Source: Candidatus Cloacimonas sp. 4484_275 (GTDB taxonomy: Bacteria > Cloacimonadota > Cloacimonadia > Cloacimonadales > TCS61). From it: DNA of 6,446 bases. The stretch is taken from positions 1-6,446 of the forward strand of contig NATF01000091.1 in NCBI GenBank assembly GCA_002085205.1, in the 5' to 3' direction. Positions 1 through 6,135 of this stretch are shown here, in pieces. Numbering within the stretch: position 1 is the first letter of the stretch; each line of letters begins with the position of its first letter. The notes below the pieces were generated by a model, which saw only the letters and a list, made by a program, of their open reading frames with translations, was not told the origin of the DNA and made no database searches. A program made the translations under genes and the position numbers.

Positions 1-66
1 TATTGGGCTGCAATTTCGGTTGCAATTTTTGCTTGGTGGGGATTTTCTCTGCTTCATAAAAAATAA
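1..66 (+). CDS. C-terminal end of an unidentified membrane protein (5' end outside window)
   Basis: Frame 1 is open from the window edge to a TAA at 64-66, giving 21 residues: YWAAISVAIFAWWGFSLLHKK. The stretch is strongly hydrophobic with aromatic residues and ends in a short basic tail (HKK), as a final transmembrane helix with a cytoplasmic end would. Its stop lies two bases before the ATG of the next gene, so the two are probably cotranscribed. Frame 2 is also open here, so the frame choice rests on composition and on the stop position. The family cannot be recognised from this fragment. Confidence 0.5.
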   Translation, partial: YWAAISVAIFAWWGFSLLHKK

Positions 67-68
67 TC

Positions 69-444
69 ATGTCTTTTATTCCTGCCGGTAATGTTATCAA
101 AAATATGATTTATCGCATTGCCGGCGGAAAATACAGGGAACTGATTTCCATATCTTTCGCTTGGAAAAGAATAGTCGGAAAATTGATGGCGGAAAAAACA
201 ATTATTTATAAATTTGAAAATAATGTTTTGTTTGTGAATGTGAGCAATAATATTTGGTTGCAAGAATTGGTTTTGCAGAAATATGAGATTTTGAGAAGGA
301 TGGTTGCAAGAATTGGTTTTGCAGAAATATGAGATTTTGAGAAGGATAAAAGAGGAATTGAAGATAGAACTCGACGATATCGTCTTTTTTATGAGAACAA
401 ACGACGCCAACAAGAGATATTATAGAAAGAGAAATCATGCCTAA
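69..444 (+). pseudogene. DciA-like (DUF721) protein, frameshifted by a 46-bp tandem duplication
   Basis: The first 77 codons match the DUF721/DciA pattern: an aromatic W..IVG..MAEKT block near residues 32-43, then a hydrophobic strand (NNVLFVNVSNN) and WLQELVLQKYEILRR. DciA proteins of this family act as loaders or partners of the replicative helicase DnaB; the role here is inferred from family. A perfect 46-bp duplication (255-300 and 301-346) shifts the frame, so the actual ORF (69-332, 87 aa) ends in ten unrelated residues. Removing one copy restores a 109-aa ORF continuing IKEELKIELDDIVFFMRTND and ending with TAA at 442-444, 8 nt inside rpe. That length and overlap suit the intact family gene. 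The lost tail is the end of the conserved domain. The damage could be a real mutation, a reversible switch or an assembly error. Confidence 0.8.
255..346 (+). repeat. Perfect 46-bp tandem direct duplication
   Basis: Bases 255-300 and 301-346 are identical, each starting TGGTTGCAAG and ending GAGAAGGA; the next base (T) also matches, so the breakpoint can slide by one. The unit length is not a multiple of three, so the extra copy shifts the reading frame of the DciA-like gene. No mismatch separates the copies, which means a recent event or an artefact. Confidence 0.97.
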
Positions 445-1081
445 AATAGCTCCGTCACTACTTTCTGCCGATTTCATGAATTTGGCGGAAGAAATTACCA
501 AAGTTCAAATTGCCGGTGCGGATATTCTTCATCTTGATGTAATGGACGGGCATTTTGTACCCAATTTAACATTCGGTATGCCAATTGTTCGACAAATAAA
601 AAATATTTCTTCACTTCCGCTTGATGTGCATTTAATGGTGGAAAATCCACAAAATTATTTGGAAGAACTGGTGAAATTGAAAGTGGAATATGTTTCCGTT
701 CATCAGGAAGCGGTCGTTCATTTACACCGGCAAATTGCAATTATAAAAAGTGGAAATTTGAAAGCCGGTGTTGCTTTGAATCCGGCCACTCCGGTGGAAA
801 CTTTATATCCGATTCTTCCCGATTTGGATTTCGTTTTGATTATGAGTGTCAATCCCGGATTTGGCGGGCAACAGTTTTTACCTCTTGTTTATGAGAAAAT
901 CAAAACTTTGAGAAAACGAGCCGAGAGAGTAAATCCTGCTCTTGAGATTGAGGTGGACGGCGGAGTGAATGACGAAAACGCTCCTCGTTTGGTTTCGGCG
1001 GGAGTCGATATTTTGGTTGCCGGTTCTTATATTTTTAAAAGCGAAGATTATTCCCTTCAAATTAAAAAATTAAGAAAATAA
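437..1081 (+). CDS. rpe: Ribulose-phosphate 3-epimerase
   Basis: This cytoplasmic TIM-barrel enzyme interconverts D-ribulose 5-phosphate and D-xylulose 5-phosphate in the pentose phosphate pathway. The 214-aa product has the family's usual length and signatures: PSLLSADF at 6-13, HLDVMDGHFVPNLTFG at 32-47, DVHLMVE at 63-69, MSVNPGFGGQ at 136-145, EVDGGVN at 172-178 and AGSYIF at 195-200. The expected metal-binding and catalytic residues are in place: H32, D34, H65 and D174. The phosphate-binding GG and GS motifs are also present. A purine-rich but weak SD (AGAAAGAGAAA) precedes the ATG. The start overlaps the original end of the DciA-like gene by 8 nt, so rpe was probably translationally coupled to it. 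In the present sequence upstream ribosomes would stop at 332 instead. Confidence 0.97.
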   Translation: MPKIAPSLLSADFMNLAEEITKVQIAGADILHLDVMDGHFVPNLTFGMPIVRQIKNISSLPLDVHLMVENPQNYLEELVKLKVEYVSVHQEAVVHLHRQIAIIKSGNLKAGVALNPATPVETLYPILPDLDFVLIMSVNPGFGGQQFLPLVYEKIKTLRKRAERVNPALEIEVDGGVNDENAPRLVSAGVDILVAGSYIFKSEDYSLQIKKLRK

Positions 1082-1124
1082 AGAAAACAGTTCAAAAGAG
1101 TTATTTTTACCTTAAAGGAAAGAT

Positions 1125-2447
1125 ATGTTTAATAGTTTAACCGAAAAATTTGAAGTTATCTTTAAGAAACTGAAAGGTCACGGCAAATTAACGGAACAAA
1201 ATATAAAAGAAGCAATGCGAGAAGTTCGGCGAGCATTGTTGGAAGCGGATGTTAATTTTAAAATAGCCAAACAGTTTATCGCTGAAGTAAGTGAGCAAGC
1301 AGTCGGGCAAAAAGTTATGAAAAGCCTGACTCCCGGTCATCAAGTTGTAAAGATTGTTCATCAGGAACTCATCAATTTGATGGGAAAAGAAAATTTTAAG
1401 ATAAAGTTGCACGATAATCGTTTGAACAAGATTATGCTGGTCGGTTTGCAAGGTTCAGGGAAAACCACTTCTTGCGCAAAATTGGCGAATGTGTTCCGAA
1501 AAAGAAATCTTTCGCCCATGTTGGTTGCTTGCGATATTTACCGACCTGCGGCAATTCATCAATTGGAAGTTTTGGGAAAGCAACTTGGAATACCGGTTTA
1601 TGCCGACACGAAATCAAAAAACGCTGTTAAAATTGCCAAAAAAGCGATTAAAGAGGCTGAAAAATCTTCCGTCAATTTAATGATTTTCGATACTGCCGGA
1701 AGGCTTCATATTGATAAAGAGATGATGAAAGAAGTTAGAGACCTGAAACAACAAATCAAACCTGATTATATTTTCTTCGTTGCCGACGCAATGACCGGAC
1801 AAGATGCCGTGAATGTTGCTCGGGAGTTCAATGAAAATCTGGAATTTGACGGAGTTATTCTTACCAAAATGGATAGCGATGCTCGAGGTGGAGCGGCTCT
1901 TTCTATTAAAGCGGTTACGGGAAAACCGGTTGTTTTCGTGGGAGTGGGCGAAAAAACAAACGATTTCGAAGAATTTCATCCCGATAGAATGGCAAACAGA
2001 ATTCTGGGTATGGGTGACATTTTGAGTTTGATCGAAAAAGCGGAAGCGACGCTTGATATTGAAGAAGCTGAAAAACTTGCCAAGAAGATGAAGAAAAACC
2101 AATTCACTTTTTCGGATTTTCTTTCTCAGTTACACCAAATCAAGAAGCTCGGACCGCTTGATCAAATATTGGGAATGTTGCCGGGAATGAATTCAAAAGC
2201 GCTCAAAGGATTAAAAGTGGACGATAAAGAAATAAAACATATCGAAGCAATCATCTATTCGATGACTCCTCGCGAACGAGAAAAACCGATTATTATTAAC
2301 GGAAGTCGCAGAAGCAGAATTGCCAAAGGAAGCGGAACTTCGATTCAGGAAGTTAACAGGTTGTTGAAACAGTTTGAACAAATGAAAAAGATGATGAAGA
2401 AGTTCGGTAATCAAAAATTTCCCAAGGGTGGAATGTTTCCATTCTGA
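1125..2447 (+). CDS. ffh: Signal recognition particle GTPase Ffh
   Basis: Ffh (SRP54) binds signal sequences of nascent membrane proteins and 4.5S/6S SRP RNA, and docks with FtsY to deliver ribosomes to the membrane. The 440-aa protein is full length (E. coli 453). The N domain spans about 1-95. The G domain carries the P-loop GLQGSGKTT (107-115), DIYRPAA (137-143), DTAGR (189-193), TKMD (247-250) and DARGGAALS (252-260). The M domain, from about residue 325, contains a hydrophobic finger around LDQILGMLPGM (345-355), the RNA-binding SRRSRIAKGSG (394-404) and a Met/Lys-rich helix QMKKMMKKF (419-427), followed by a short GGMFPF tail. The SD AAAGGAAA lies just upstream of the ATG. There is a 43-bp gap after rpe. 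No SRP RNA gene is visible in this window. Confidence 0.98.
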   Translation: MFNSLTEKFEVIFKKLKGHGKLTEQNIKEAMREVRRALLEADVNFKIAKQFIAEVSEQAVGQKVMKSLTPGHQVVKIVHQELINLMGKENFKIKLHDNRLNKIMLVGLQGSGKTTSCAKLANVFRKRNLSPMLVACDIYRPAAIHQLEVLGKQLGIPVYADTKSKNAVKIAKKAIKEAEKSSVNLMIFDTAGRLHIDKEMMKEVRDLKQQIKPDYIFFVADAMTGQDAVNVAREFNENLEFDGVILTKMDSDARGGAALSIKAVTGKPVVFVGVGEKTNDFEEFHPDRMANRILGMGDILSLIEKAEATLDIEEAEKLAKKMKKNQFTFSDFLSQLHQIKKLGPLDQILGMLPGMNSKALKGLKVDDKEIKHIEAIIYSMTPREREKPIIINGSRRSRIAKGSGTSIQEVNRLLKQFEQMKKMMKKFGNQKFPKGGMFPF

Positions 2448-2458
2448 AAAAATTATAC

Positions 2459-2487
2459 TTGACTTCTGAGTATGAAAAAAAAATAAA
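2459..2487 (+). promoter_or_regulatory. Candidate sigma70-type promoter before rpsP
   Basis: TTGACT at 2459-2464 is followed, after exactly 17 bases, by AATAAA at 2482-2487 (4 of 6 matches to TATAAT). It sits in the 88-bp gap between ffh and rpsP, the largest gap in the plus-strand cluster, and would start the ribosomal block independently of ffh. A TATAAA at 2507-2512 is an alternative -10 but lacks a -35. In AT-rich DNA such matches also arise by chance. Confidence 0.35.
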
Positions 2488-2535
2488 TCGCTCTTAATTA
2501 GAAAAATATAAATTCGTTATGATAAAGGAGTTGAA

Positions 2536-2895
2536 ATGGTAAAGCTTAGGCTGAAAAGAATGGGTACAATAGATAAACCCTTCTACAGAATTGTTGTTGT
2601 TGATTCGCGCAAAAAAAGAGATGGAAAATATATCGAATCACTAGGTTATTATGATCCGAAGACAGATCCGTTCACTTTGAAAGTCGATGTGGAAAAATCA
2701 CTCAAGTGGCTGAAAGTTGGTGCTCAACCTTCCGATACGGTTCGTTCTTTATTCAAAAAAGCGGGAGTTTTGGAAAAGTGGCATAACATAAGATATGCCA
2801 AAAAAGCTGAGACCGAGATTGAAAATCCGGCAAACGAAAATGAAGCAATAACAAAACCGGAACAGAAAGACGAGAAAGAAAAAACAGATAAATAA
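2536..2895 (+). CDS. rpsP: 30S ribosomal protein S16
   Basis: S16 is an early-binding protein of the 30S subunit body that stabilises 16S rRNA folding. The first 83 or so residues are typical S16: VKLRLKRMGTIDKPFYRIVV at the N terminus, DSRKKRDGKYIESLGYYDP (23-41), then the KWLKVGAQPSDTVRSLFKKA block and GVLEKW. The product is 119 aa, longer than the common 80-90, because of a charged, low-complexity tail rich in Glu, Lys and Asn that is probably disordered. A strong SD, AAAGGAG (2524-2530), sits 5 nt before the ATG. This is the first gene of the block after a possible promoter; the SD of the next gene overlaps its stop codon. Confidence 0.98.
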   Translation: MVKLRLKRMGTIDKPFYRIVVVDSRKKRDGKYIESLGYYDPKTDPFTLKVDVEKSLKWLKVGAQPSDTVRSLFKKAGVLEKWHNIRYAKKAETEIENPANENEAITKPEQKDEKEKTDK

Positions 2896-2905
2896 GGAGT
2901 AGAAA

Positions 2906-3136
2906 ATGAAAGAGATTATTGAATTCATTGTAAAAGCCTTAGTTGATGATCCTGATTCCGTTGACATCAAGGAAGTAGTTGGTGACAAAATAACCATTTA
3001 CGAATTGAGAGCCTCCAAAAATGATATTGGGAAAGTTATTGGAAAGAGAGGACGAACTGCCGGTGCAATCAGAACTATTTTGAATGCCGTATCGGCTCGT
3101 CAGGGGAAAAGAGCTGTTCTGGAAATAATTGAATAA
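2906..3136 (+). CDS. khpA: KhpA-type KH-domain RNA-binding protein
   Basis: This is a single-domain KH protein of 76 aa, the usual size of the KhpA (YlqC) family, which binds RNA and in Gram-positive bacteria partners with KhpB. The core includes IGKVIGKRGRTAGAIRTIL, with the RNA-binding GxxG loop at G46-K-R-G49, and an N-terminal helix MKEIIEFIVKALVDDPDSV typical of the family. The position between rpsP and rimM is the conserved location of this gene across many phyla. The SD TAAGGAG (2893-2899) overlaps the rpsP stop codon, so the two genes are likely translationally coupled. The partner KhpB is not in the window. Confidence 0.93.
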   Translation: MKEIIEFIVKALVDDPDSVDIKEVVGDKITIYELRASKNDIGKVIGKRGRTAGAIRTILNAVSARQGKRAVLEIIE

Positions 3137-3161
3137 CGGAAAAATAACCGAATTTTATTAA

Positions 3162-3559
3162 ATGCAAATTTCCGACCTGATTTCATTGGGGAAATTGGGT
3201 AATAAAACAGATGCTGACGGTTTTATAAAATTTACCGAAAACAGCAATTTTCATCCCCGATATTTTTCCGTTAAAGATTTTTTTTTGATCTTTACAGATA
3301 ATAGAGTGAGATATGTGACAATAGATAAAGTGCAAAACGAAAACGGTTTCCGGATTAAATTTCTAAGCAAATAATGTGAAGTTGTCTCTTCCGCAATCAG
3401 ACTTGGATTTGCTTGATGAAAAGAGCGGCGTCATAAATCCTTAAAATGAAAAATAATAAAGAATTGTTGATACCGGATGTGAAAGCTTATATAAAAGAAA
3501 AAAATCCCGAAAGAAATGAAATTGTTGTCACAAATATCGAAGAATTGATGGATTTATGA
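3162..3559 (+). pseudogene. rimM: Broken ribosome maturation factor RimM, pieces in three frames
   Basis: RimM assists maturation of the 30S head by binding S19; it has an N-terminal barrel and a C-terminal PRC barrel, about 170 aa in total. Piece 1 (3162-3374, 70 aa) is the N-barrel, with LGKLGNKTDADGFIKF and a strand ending FRIKFLSK before TAA. Piece 2 (about 3367-3444, next frame) reads ANNVKLSLPQSDLDLLDEKS, like the RimM linker. Piece 3 (3446-3559, 37 aa) is the end of the PRC barrel, NKELLIPDVKAYI...IEELMDL. The total is only about 132 codon-equivalents, so roughly 40 residues (linker and first PRC strands) are missing as well as the frame changes. This looks like several deletions or indels, not one sequencing slip. 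The site between khpA and trmD is the standard rimM position. The start at 3162 directly follows an in-frame stop and has no clear SD. The last codons overlap trmD as ATGA. Confidence 0.8.
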
Positions 3560-4242
3560 TAATTAACATCCTCACACTCTTTCCGAATATTTTTTCAAAT
3601 TTTCTTAAGGAAAGCATTGTAGGAATTGCCGTAGAGAAGAAAGCAATCAAAACGAATATTGTCAATATCCGAGATTTTGCATTCGATAAACATAAACAGG
3701 TTGATGATTATTCTTTCGGTGGTGGAGCCGGAATGATAATGAAACCGGAACCTCTTTATGAAGCCATATCTTTCGTGAAAAAAGAAAAAAATGTGCCGGT
3801 TATTTACTTCACTCCTCAGGGAAGACTTTTAAATCAGGAAATTGTTAACAAGTATTCGCGTGAGAATGAAATTGTTTTGGTTTGCGGGCATTACAAGGAA
3901 ATAGACCAACGAATTAGGGATACTTTGATTACCGATGAAATTTCCATAGGCGATTATGTTCTCTCGGGAGGTGAAATTCCGGCTATGGTTTTGATTGATG
4001 CGATTGCCAGACTTCAAAAAGGCGTTTTGTCTAATTTGGATTCCGCCTTGACGGATTCCCACCAAAACGGGTTACTCGGTTATCCGTGTTACACAAGACC
4101 CGCCGAATTTAAAGGTATGAAAGTTCCTGAAGTTCTTCTGTCGGGGAATCACAAAAAAATCGAGGAATGGCGAAGAGAAAAATCAATCGAACTTACAAAA
4201 AAAGTAAGACCAGATTTATATAAGAAAAAATTTGAAAAATAG
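3556..4242 (+). CDS. trmD: tRNA (guanine-N1)-methyltransferase TrmD
   Basis: TrmD is a SPOUT-class, SAM-dependent dimer that makes m1G37 in tRNAs with G36G37, preventing +1 frameshifting. The 228-aa product starts MIINILTLFPNIF and has the expected blocks: VDDYSFGGGAGMIM (49-62), YFTPQGR (84-90), LVCGHYKEID (108-117), ISIGDYVLSGGEIPAMVLID (129-148), TDSHQNGLLGYPCYTRP (166-182) and VPEVLLSGNH (190-199). By alignment to E. coli, catalytic D169 corresponds to D167 and R154 to R152; both are kept. GHYKE replaces the E. coli GRYEG; His at that position is common outside proteobacteria. The C terminus is about 25 residues shorter than in E. coli but the core is complete. The ATG overlaps the stop of the RimM tail (ATGA), indicating original translational coupling; no good SD is seen. 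Confidence 0.97.
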   Translation: MIINILTLFPNIFSNFLKESIVGIAVEKKAIKTNIVNIRDFAFDKHKQVDDYSFGGGAGMIMKPEPLYEAISFVKKEKNVPVIYFTPQGRLLNQEIVNKYSRENEIVLVCGHYKEIDQRIRDTLITDEISIGDYVLSGGEIPAMVLIDAIARLQKGVLSNLDSALTDSHQNGLLGYPCYTRPAEFKGMKVPEVLLSGNHKKIEEWRREKSIELTKKVRPDLYKKKFEK

Positions 4243-4250
4243 ATTATCAA

Positions 4251-4808
4251 ATGCGGCAAAACATTTATCTCGGATTGGTTCATTATCCGGTATATAACAA
4301 GTTTTACGAAACGGTGACAACTTCAATCACTAATCTTGATATTCATGACATTTCACGAAGCTGTCTAACTTACGGGATAAAAAAATACTTTATTATTAAT
4401 CCCCTTTCTTCGCAGAAAGATATTTTGATGAGAATCAAAAAATTTTGGCAAAGTGAAATAGCAAGAAATTATAATCCGCATAGAGTGGAAGCTTTATCTA
4501 TTTTAGAGTATGCAAAGACTATTGAAAATGCTATGGAAATTATAAGCAATCAGGAAAAAGTCAGTCCACTTCTAATTACGACAACAGCCGCGAAGATGGA
4601 AGCTCAAATTAAAATTAAGGAATTTTCAAAACTTAAAATTAATCGTCCTGTTTTTCTTCTTTTTGGAACGGGTAACGGTTTGACGAAAGAGCTTCACAAG
4701 CTTGCAGATTATATTTTGGAACCCATTTGGGGAACTTCGGAATTTAATCATCTCTCTGTGAGAAGCGCCGTGGCAATTGTGTTGGACAGGCTTTTTTCCG
4801 AAAAATAA
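4251..4808 (+). CDS. TM1570-like SPOUT RNA methyltransferase
   Basis: A 185-aa SAM-dependent methyltransferase of the SPOUT superfamily, of the type represented by Thermotoga TM1570 (Pfam family PF09936, recalled from memory). The N-terminal part has the family signature TSITNLDIHDISRSCLTYG (24-42) and a NPxRxEAL-like stretch (75-82). The C-terminal trefoil knot that binds SAM shows LLFGTGNGL (136-144), LEPIWG (156-161) and NHLSVRSAVAIVLDRLF (166-182). The methylated nucleotide is not known to me. The gene lies 8 nt after trmD, as in several lineages where the domain is next to or fused with TrmD, which suggests a linked role in tRNA or rRNA modification. A clear SD before the ATG is lacking, so translation may depend on coupling to trmD. 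The SD of rplS overlaps its stop codon. Confidence 0.9.
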   Translation: MRQNIYLGLVHYPVYNKFYETVTTSITNLDIHDISRSCLTYGIKKYFIINPLSSQKDILMRIKKFWQSEIARNYNPHRVEALSILEYAKTIENAMEIISNQEKVSPLLITTTAAKMEAQIKIKEFSKLKINRPVFLLFGTGNGLTKELHKLADYILEPIWGTSEFNHLSVRSAVAIVLDRLFSEK

Positions 4809-4822
4809 AGGAGGAATAAGTA

Positions 4823-5179
4823 ATGGATATAGTTCATGAAACTGTAAAAGAACAGATGAGAACAGATCTTCCGGAATTCCGAGTTGGAGATACGATTCGA
4901 GTTCACTATAAAATTAAGGAAGGTTCGAAAGAGAGAATTCAGGTTTTTCAGGGAATCGTTATCCAAAAAAGAGGAATGCAGATTTCCCGGACTTTTACCG
5001 TGAGAAAAATCAGTAATGGTGTTGGTGTGGAAAGAATTTTTCCCCTGCATTCTCCTCACATCGAAAAAATCGATGTTGTCAGATTTGGAAGAGTGAGAAG
5101 AGCAAAACTTTTCTATTTGAGAAAAGCAAAGGGTAAAGCTGCGCGAGTTAAAGAAAAGAAAAGATATAATCAAAAATAA
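4823..5179 (+). CDS. rplS: 50S ribosomal protein L19
   Basis: L19 sits at the 30S-50S interface of the large subunit. The 118-aa product is the normal length and matches throughout: LPEFRVGDTIRVHYKIKEG (15-33), RIQVFQGIVIQKRG (38-51), TFTVRKISNGVGVERIFPLH (57-76), SPHIEKIDVVRFGRVRRAKL (77-96) and YLRKAKGKAARVKEK near the end. A near-perfect SD, AAAGGAGG (4807-4814), lies 8 nt before the ATG and overlaps the stop of the preceding gene. This is the last gene of the plus-strand block; an intrinsic terminator begins inside its stop codon. Confidence 0.98.
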   Translation: MDIVHETVKEQMRTDLPEFRVGDTIRVHYKIKEGSKERIQVFQGIVIQKRGMQISRTFTVRKISNGVGVERIFPLHSPHIEKIDVVRFGRVRRAKLFYLRKAKGKAARVKEKKRYNQK

Positions 5180-5205
5180 AAGGGAGTCTTTTGACTCCCT
5201 TTTTT
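5178..5205 (+). terminator. Intrinsic terminator of the ribosomal operon
   Basis: An 11-bp perfect stem (AAAAGGGAGTC at 5178-5188 with GACTCCCTTTT at 5193-5203) closes a TTTT loop and runs into a T tract (5200-5205). The left arm starts on the last two bases of the rplS stop codon. It ends transcription of the plus-strand cluster. Confidence 0.93.
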
Positions 5206-5235
5206 ATTATCCACTTCCGTTTTGCCAAGAACAAT

Positions 5236-5270
5236 AAAAAAAGCCGACCTTAATAAAGTCGGCTTTTTTT
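5236..5270 (-). terminator. Symmetric intrinsic terminator, mainly for the minus-strand tRNA unit
   Basis: A 13-bp perfect stem pairs 5236-5248 (seven A then GCCGAC) with 5258-5270 (GTCGGC then seven T) around a 9-nt loop. The A and T tracts make it work on either strand. On the minus strand it begins 5 nt after the CCA end of tRNA-Leu, so it is the natural end of the tRNA transcript; on the plus strand it backs up the rplS terminator. Confidence 0.88.
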
Positions 5271-5275
5271 ATGTT

Positions 5276-5363
5276 TGGTACCAGAGGCCGGACTTGAACC
5301 GGCACGCCGAAAAACGGCGAGGGATTTTAAGTCCCTTGTGTCTACCAATTCCACCACTCCGGC
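5276..5363 (-). tRNA. tRNA-Leu(UAA)
   Basis: Read on the minus strand this is an 88-nt class II tRNA beginning GCCGGAGTGGTGGAATTGG and ending with an encoded CCA. The anticodon loop CTTAAAA, between stems AGGGA and TCCCT, gives anticodon TAA. A long variable arm (GCCGTTTTTCGGC) and the T arm GGTTCAAGTCC support leucine, as does discriminator A73. The acceptor stem pairs over 7 bp with two G-U pairs. Position 37 is A, so it is not a TrmD substrate. It is the last of three tRNAs in the unit. Confidence 0.95.
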
Positions 5364-5379
5364 AAACTTATGAAATAAT

Positions 5380-5453
5380 TGGAGGCGACACCCGGATTCG
5401 AACCGGGGATGAGGATTTTGCAGACCCTTGCCTTACCACTTGGCGATGTCGCC
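5380..5453 (-). tRNA. tRNA-Cys(GCA)
   Basis: This 74-nt tRNA has a perfect 7-bp acceptor stem (GGCGACA/TGTCGCC), anticodon loop CTGCAAA (anticodon GCA), T arm CCCGGTTCGAATCCGGG and an encoded CCA. The discriminator base is U73, the main identity element of cysteine tRNAs. It lies 16 nt upstream of tRNA-Leu and 7 nt downstream of tRNA-Gly on the same strand. Confidence 0.95.
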
Positions 5454-5460
5454 TAAAAAA

Positions 5461-5535
<75 letters not shown>

Positions 5536-5551
5536 TCAACATATCGAATTG

Positions 5552-5581
5552 CAAAACTCAAAAATGCAGATTTATTGTCAA
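5552..5581 (-). promoter_or_regulatory. Possible promoter of the tRNA cluster (good -35 only)
   Basis: A perfect TTGACA lies on the minus strand at 5581-5576, in the 54-bp gap between the AMMECR1 gene and tRNA-Gly, about 40 nt before the mature tRNA. The expected -10 position after a 17-base spacer reads AGTTTT, a poor match. The tRNAs may therefore be transcribed partly by read-through from the AMMECR1 gene, since no terminator hairpin is visible between them. Confidence 0.28.
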
Positions 5582-5589
5582 ATATTTTT

Positions 5590-6135
5590 TTATTTGCTTT
5601 CCGAGAACACTTCTGCCGTGAATCGATATATTTCCGTTTCGGAATTTTTCCAACAATCGCTGTTTAAACCGGCTTTTAGACAAGTTTGTTCTAAAAAAGT
5701 AATTTTGTCCCAATTCCATTCAATCGGTACCTGCGGCAATAGCAAACCGGAATAAAGTCCGTTTTTCATCAATAAACCATCGCGACCCACTTCTATTTCG
5801 TCAATAGAATGAACAGGAATTAGCTCGGATAAAACGGAAATTTCGATTTCTATCTTGTCGAGTTCATCGTATGTTAAAGGAGAAAATCGCGGGTCGTTAA
5901 AAGCCGCGGCTATTGCCATTTCCTTAATTGTTTCGCAGAGAGATTTTATCGGAATAACATATCCGATACAACCTCGTAATTTACCGTTTTTATGAATTGT
6001 TACGAATCCGCCTCTCTTTTGATGATATATTTTTTCTTCGGGACAATTTAAACGTATTTTCCGTTTTTCTAATTTTGCTTGAATAGATTCGCGAGCGAGT
6101 CGCAACAAAAATCTTTTTTGCTCCGATGTTAACAT
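5590..6135 (-). CDS. AMMECR1-domain protein (AmmeMemoRadiSam protein A type)
   Basis: A 181-aa protein covering the whole AMMECR1 domain, the type called AmmeMemoRadiSam system protein A when it occurs with MEMO and radical-SAM partners. Its biochemical role is not established. The N terminus MLTSEQKRFLLRLARESI is typical. The family hallmark LRGCIGY is at 53-59, with AFNDPRFSPLTYDELD at 78-93, IEISVLSEL at 97-105, GLLLPQVPIEWNW at 130-142 and LEQTCLKAGL at 148-157. No signal peptide or membrane segment is seen. The ATG has a short SD (AAGGT at 6145-6141) overlapping the stop of the upstream FHA gene, so the two form an operon. MEMO and radical-SAM genes are not in the window. Confidence 0.93.
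   Translation of the reverse strand: MLTSEQKRFLLRLARESIQAKLEKRKIRLNCPEEKIYHQKRGGFVTIHKNGKLRGCIGYVIPIKSLCETIKEMAIAAAFNDPRFSPLTYDELDKIEIEISVLSELIPVHSIDEIEVGRDGLLMKNGLYSGLLLPQVPIEWNWDKITFLEQTCLKAGLNSDCWKNSETEIYRFTAEVFSESK

Noticed and set aside
54..413. Minus-strand ORFs with repeated SQNLIFLQNQFLQP segments
   Set aside because: The apparent protein repeat is the reverse translation of the 46-bp duplication in the DciA-like gene; it is a shadow, not a repeat protein.
1677..2102. A 141-codon minus-strand ORF inside ffh
   Set aside because: It is antisense to the conserved G domain of Ffh and has no start context or family signature.
4748..5173. A 141-codon minus-strand ORF covering rplS
   Set aside because: It is antisense to L19 and the end of the SPOUT gene, both of which match their families throughout.
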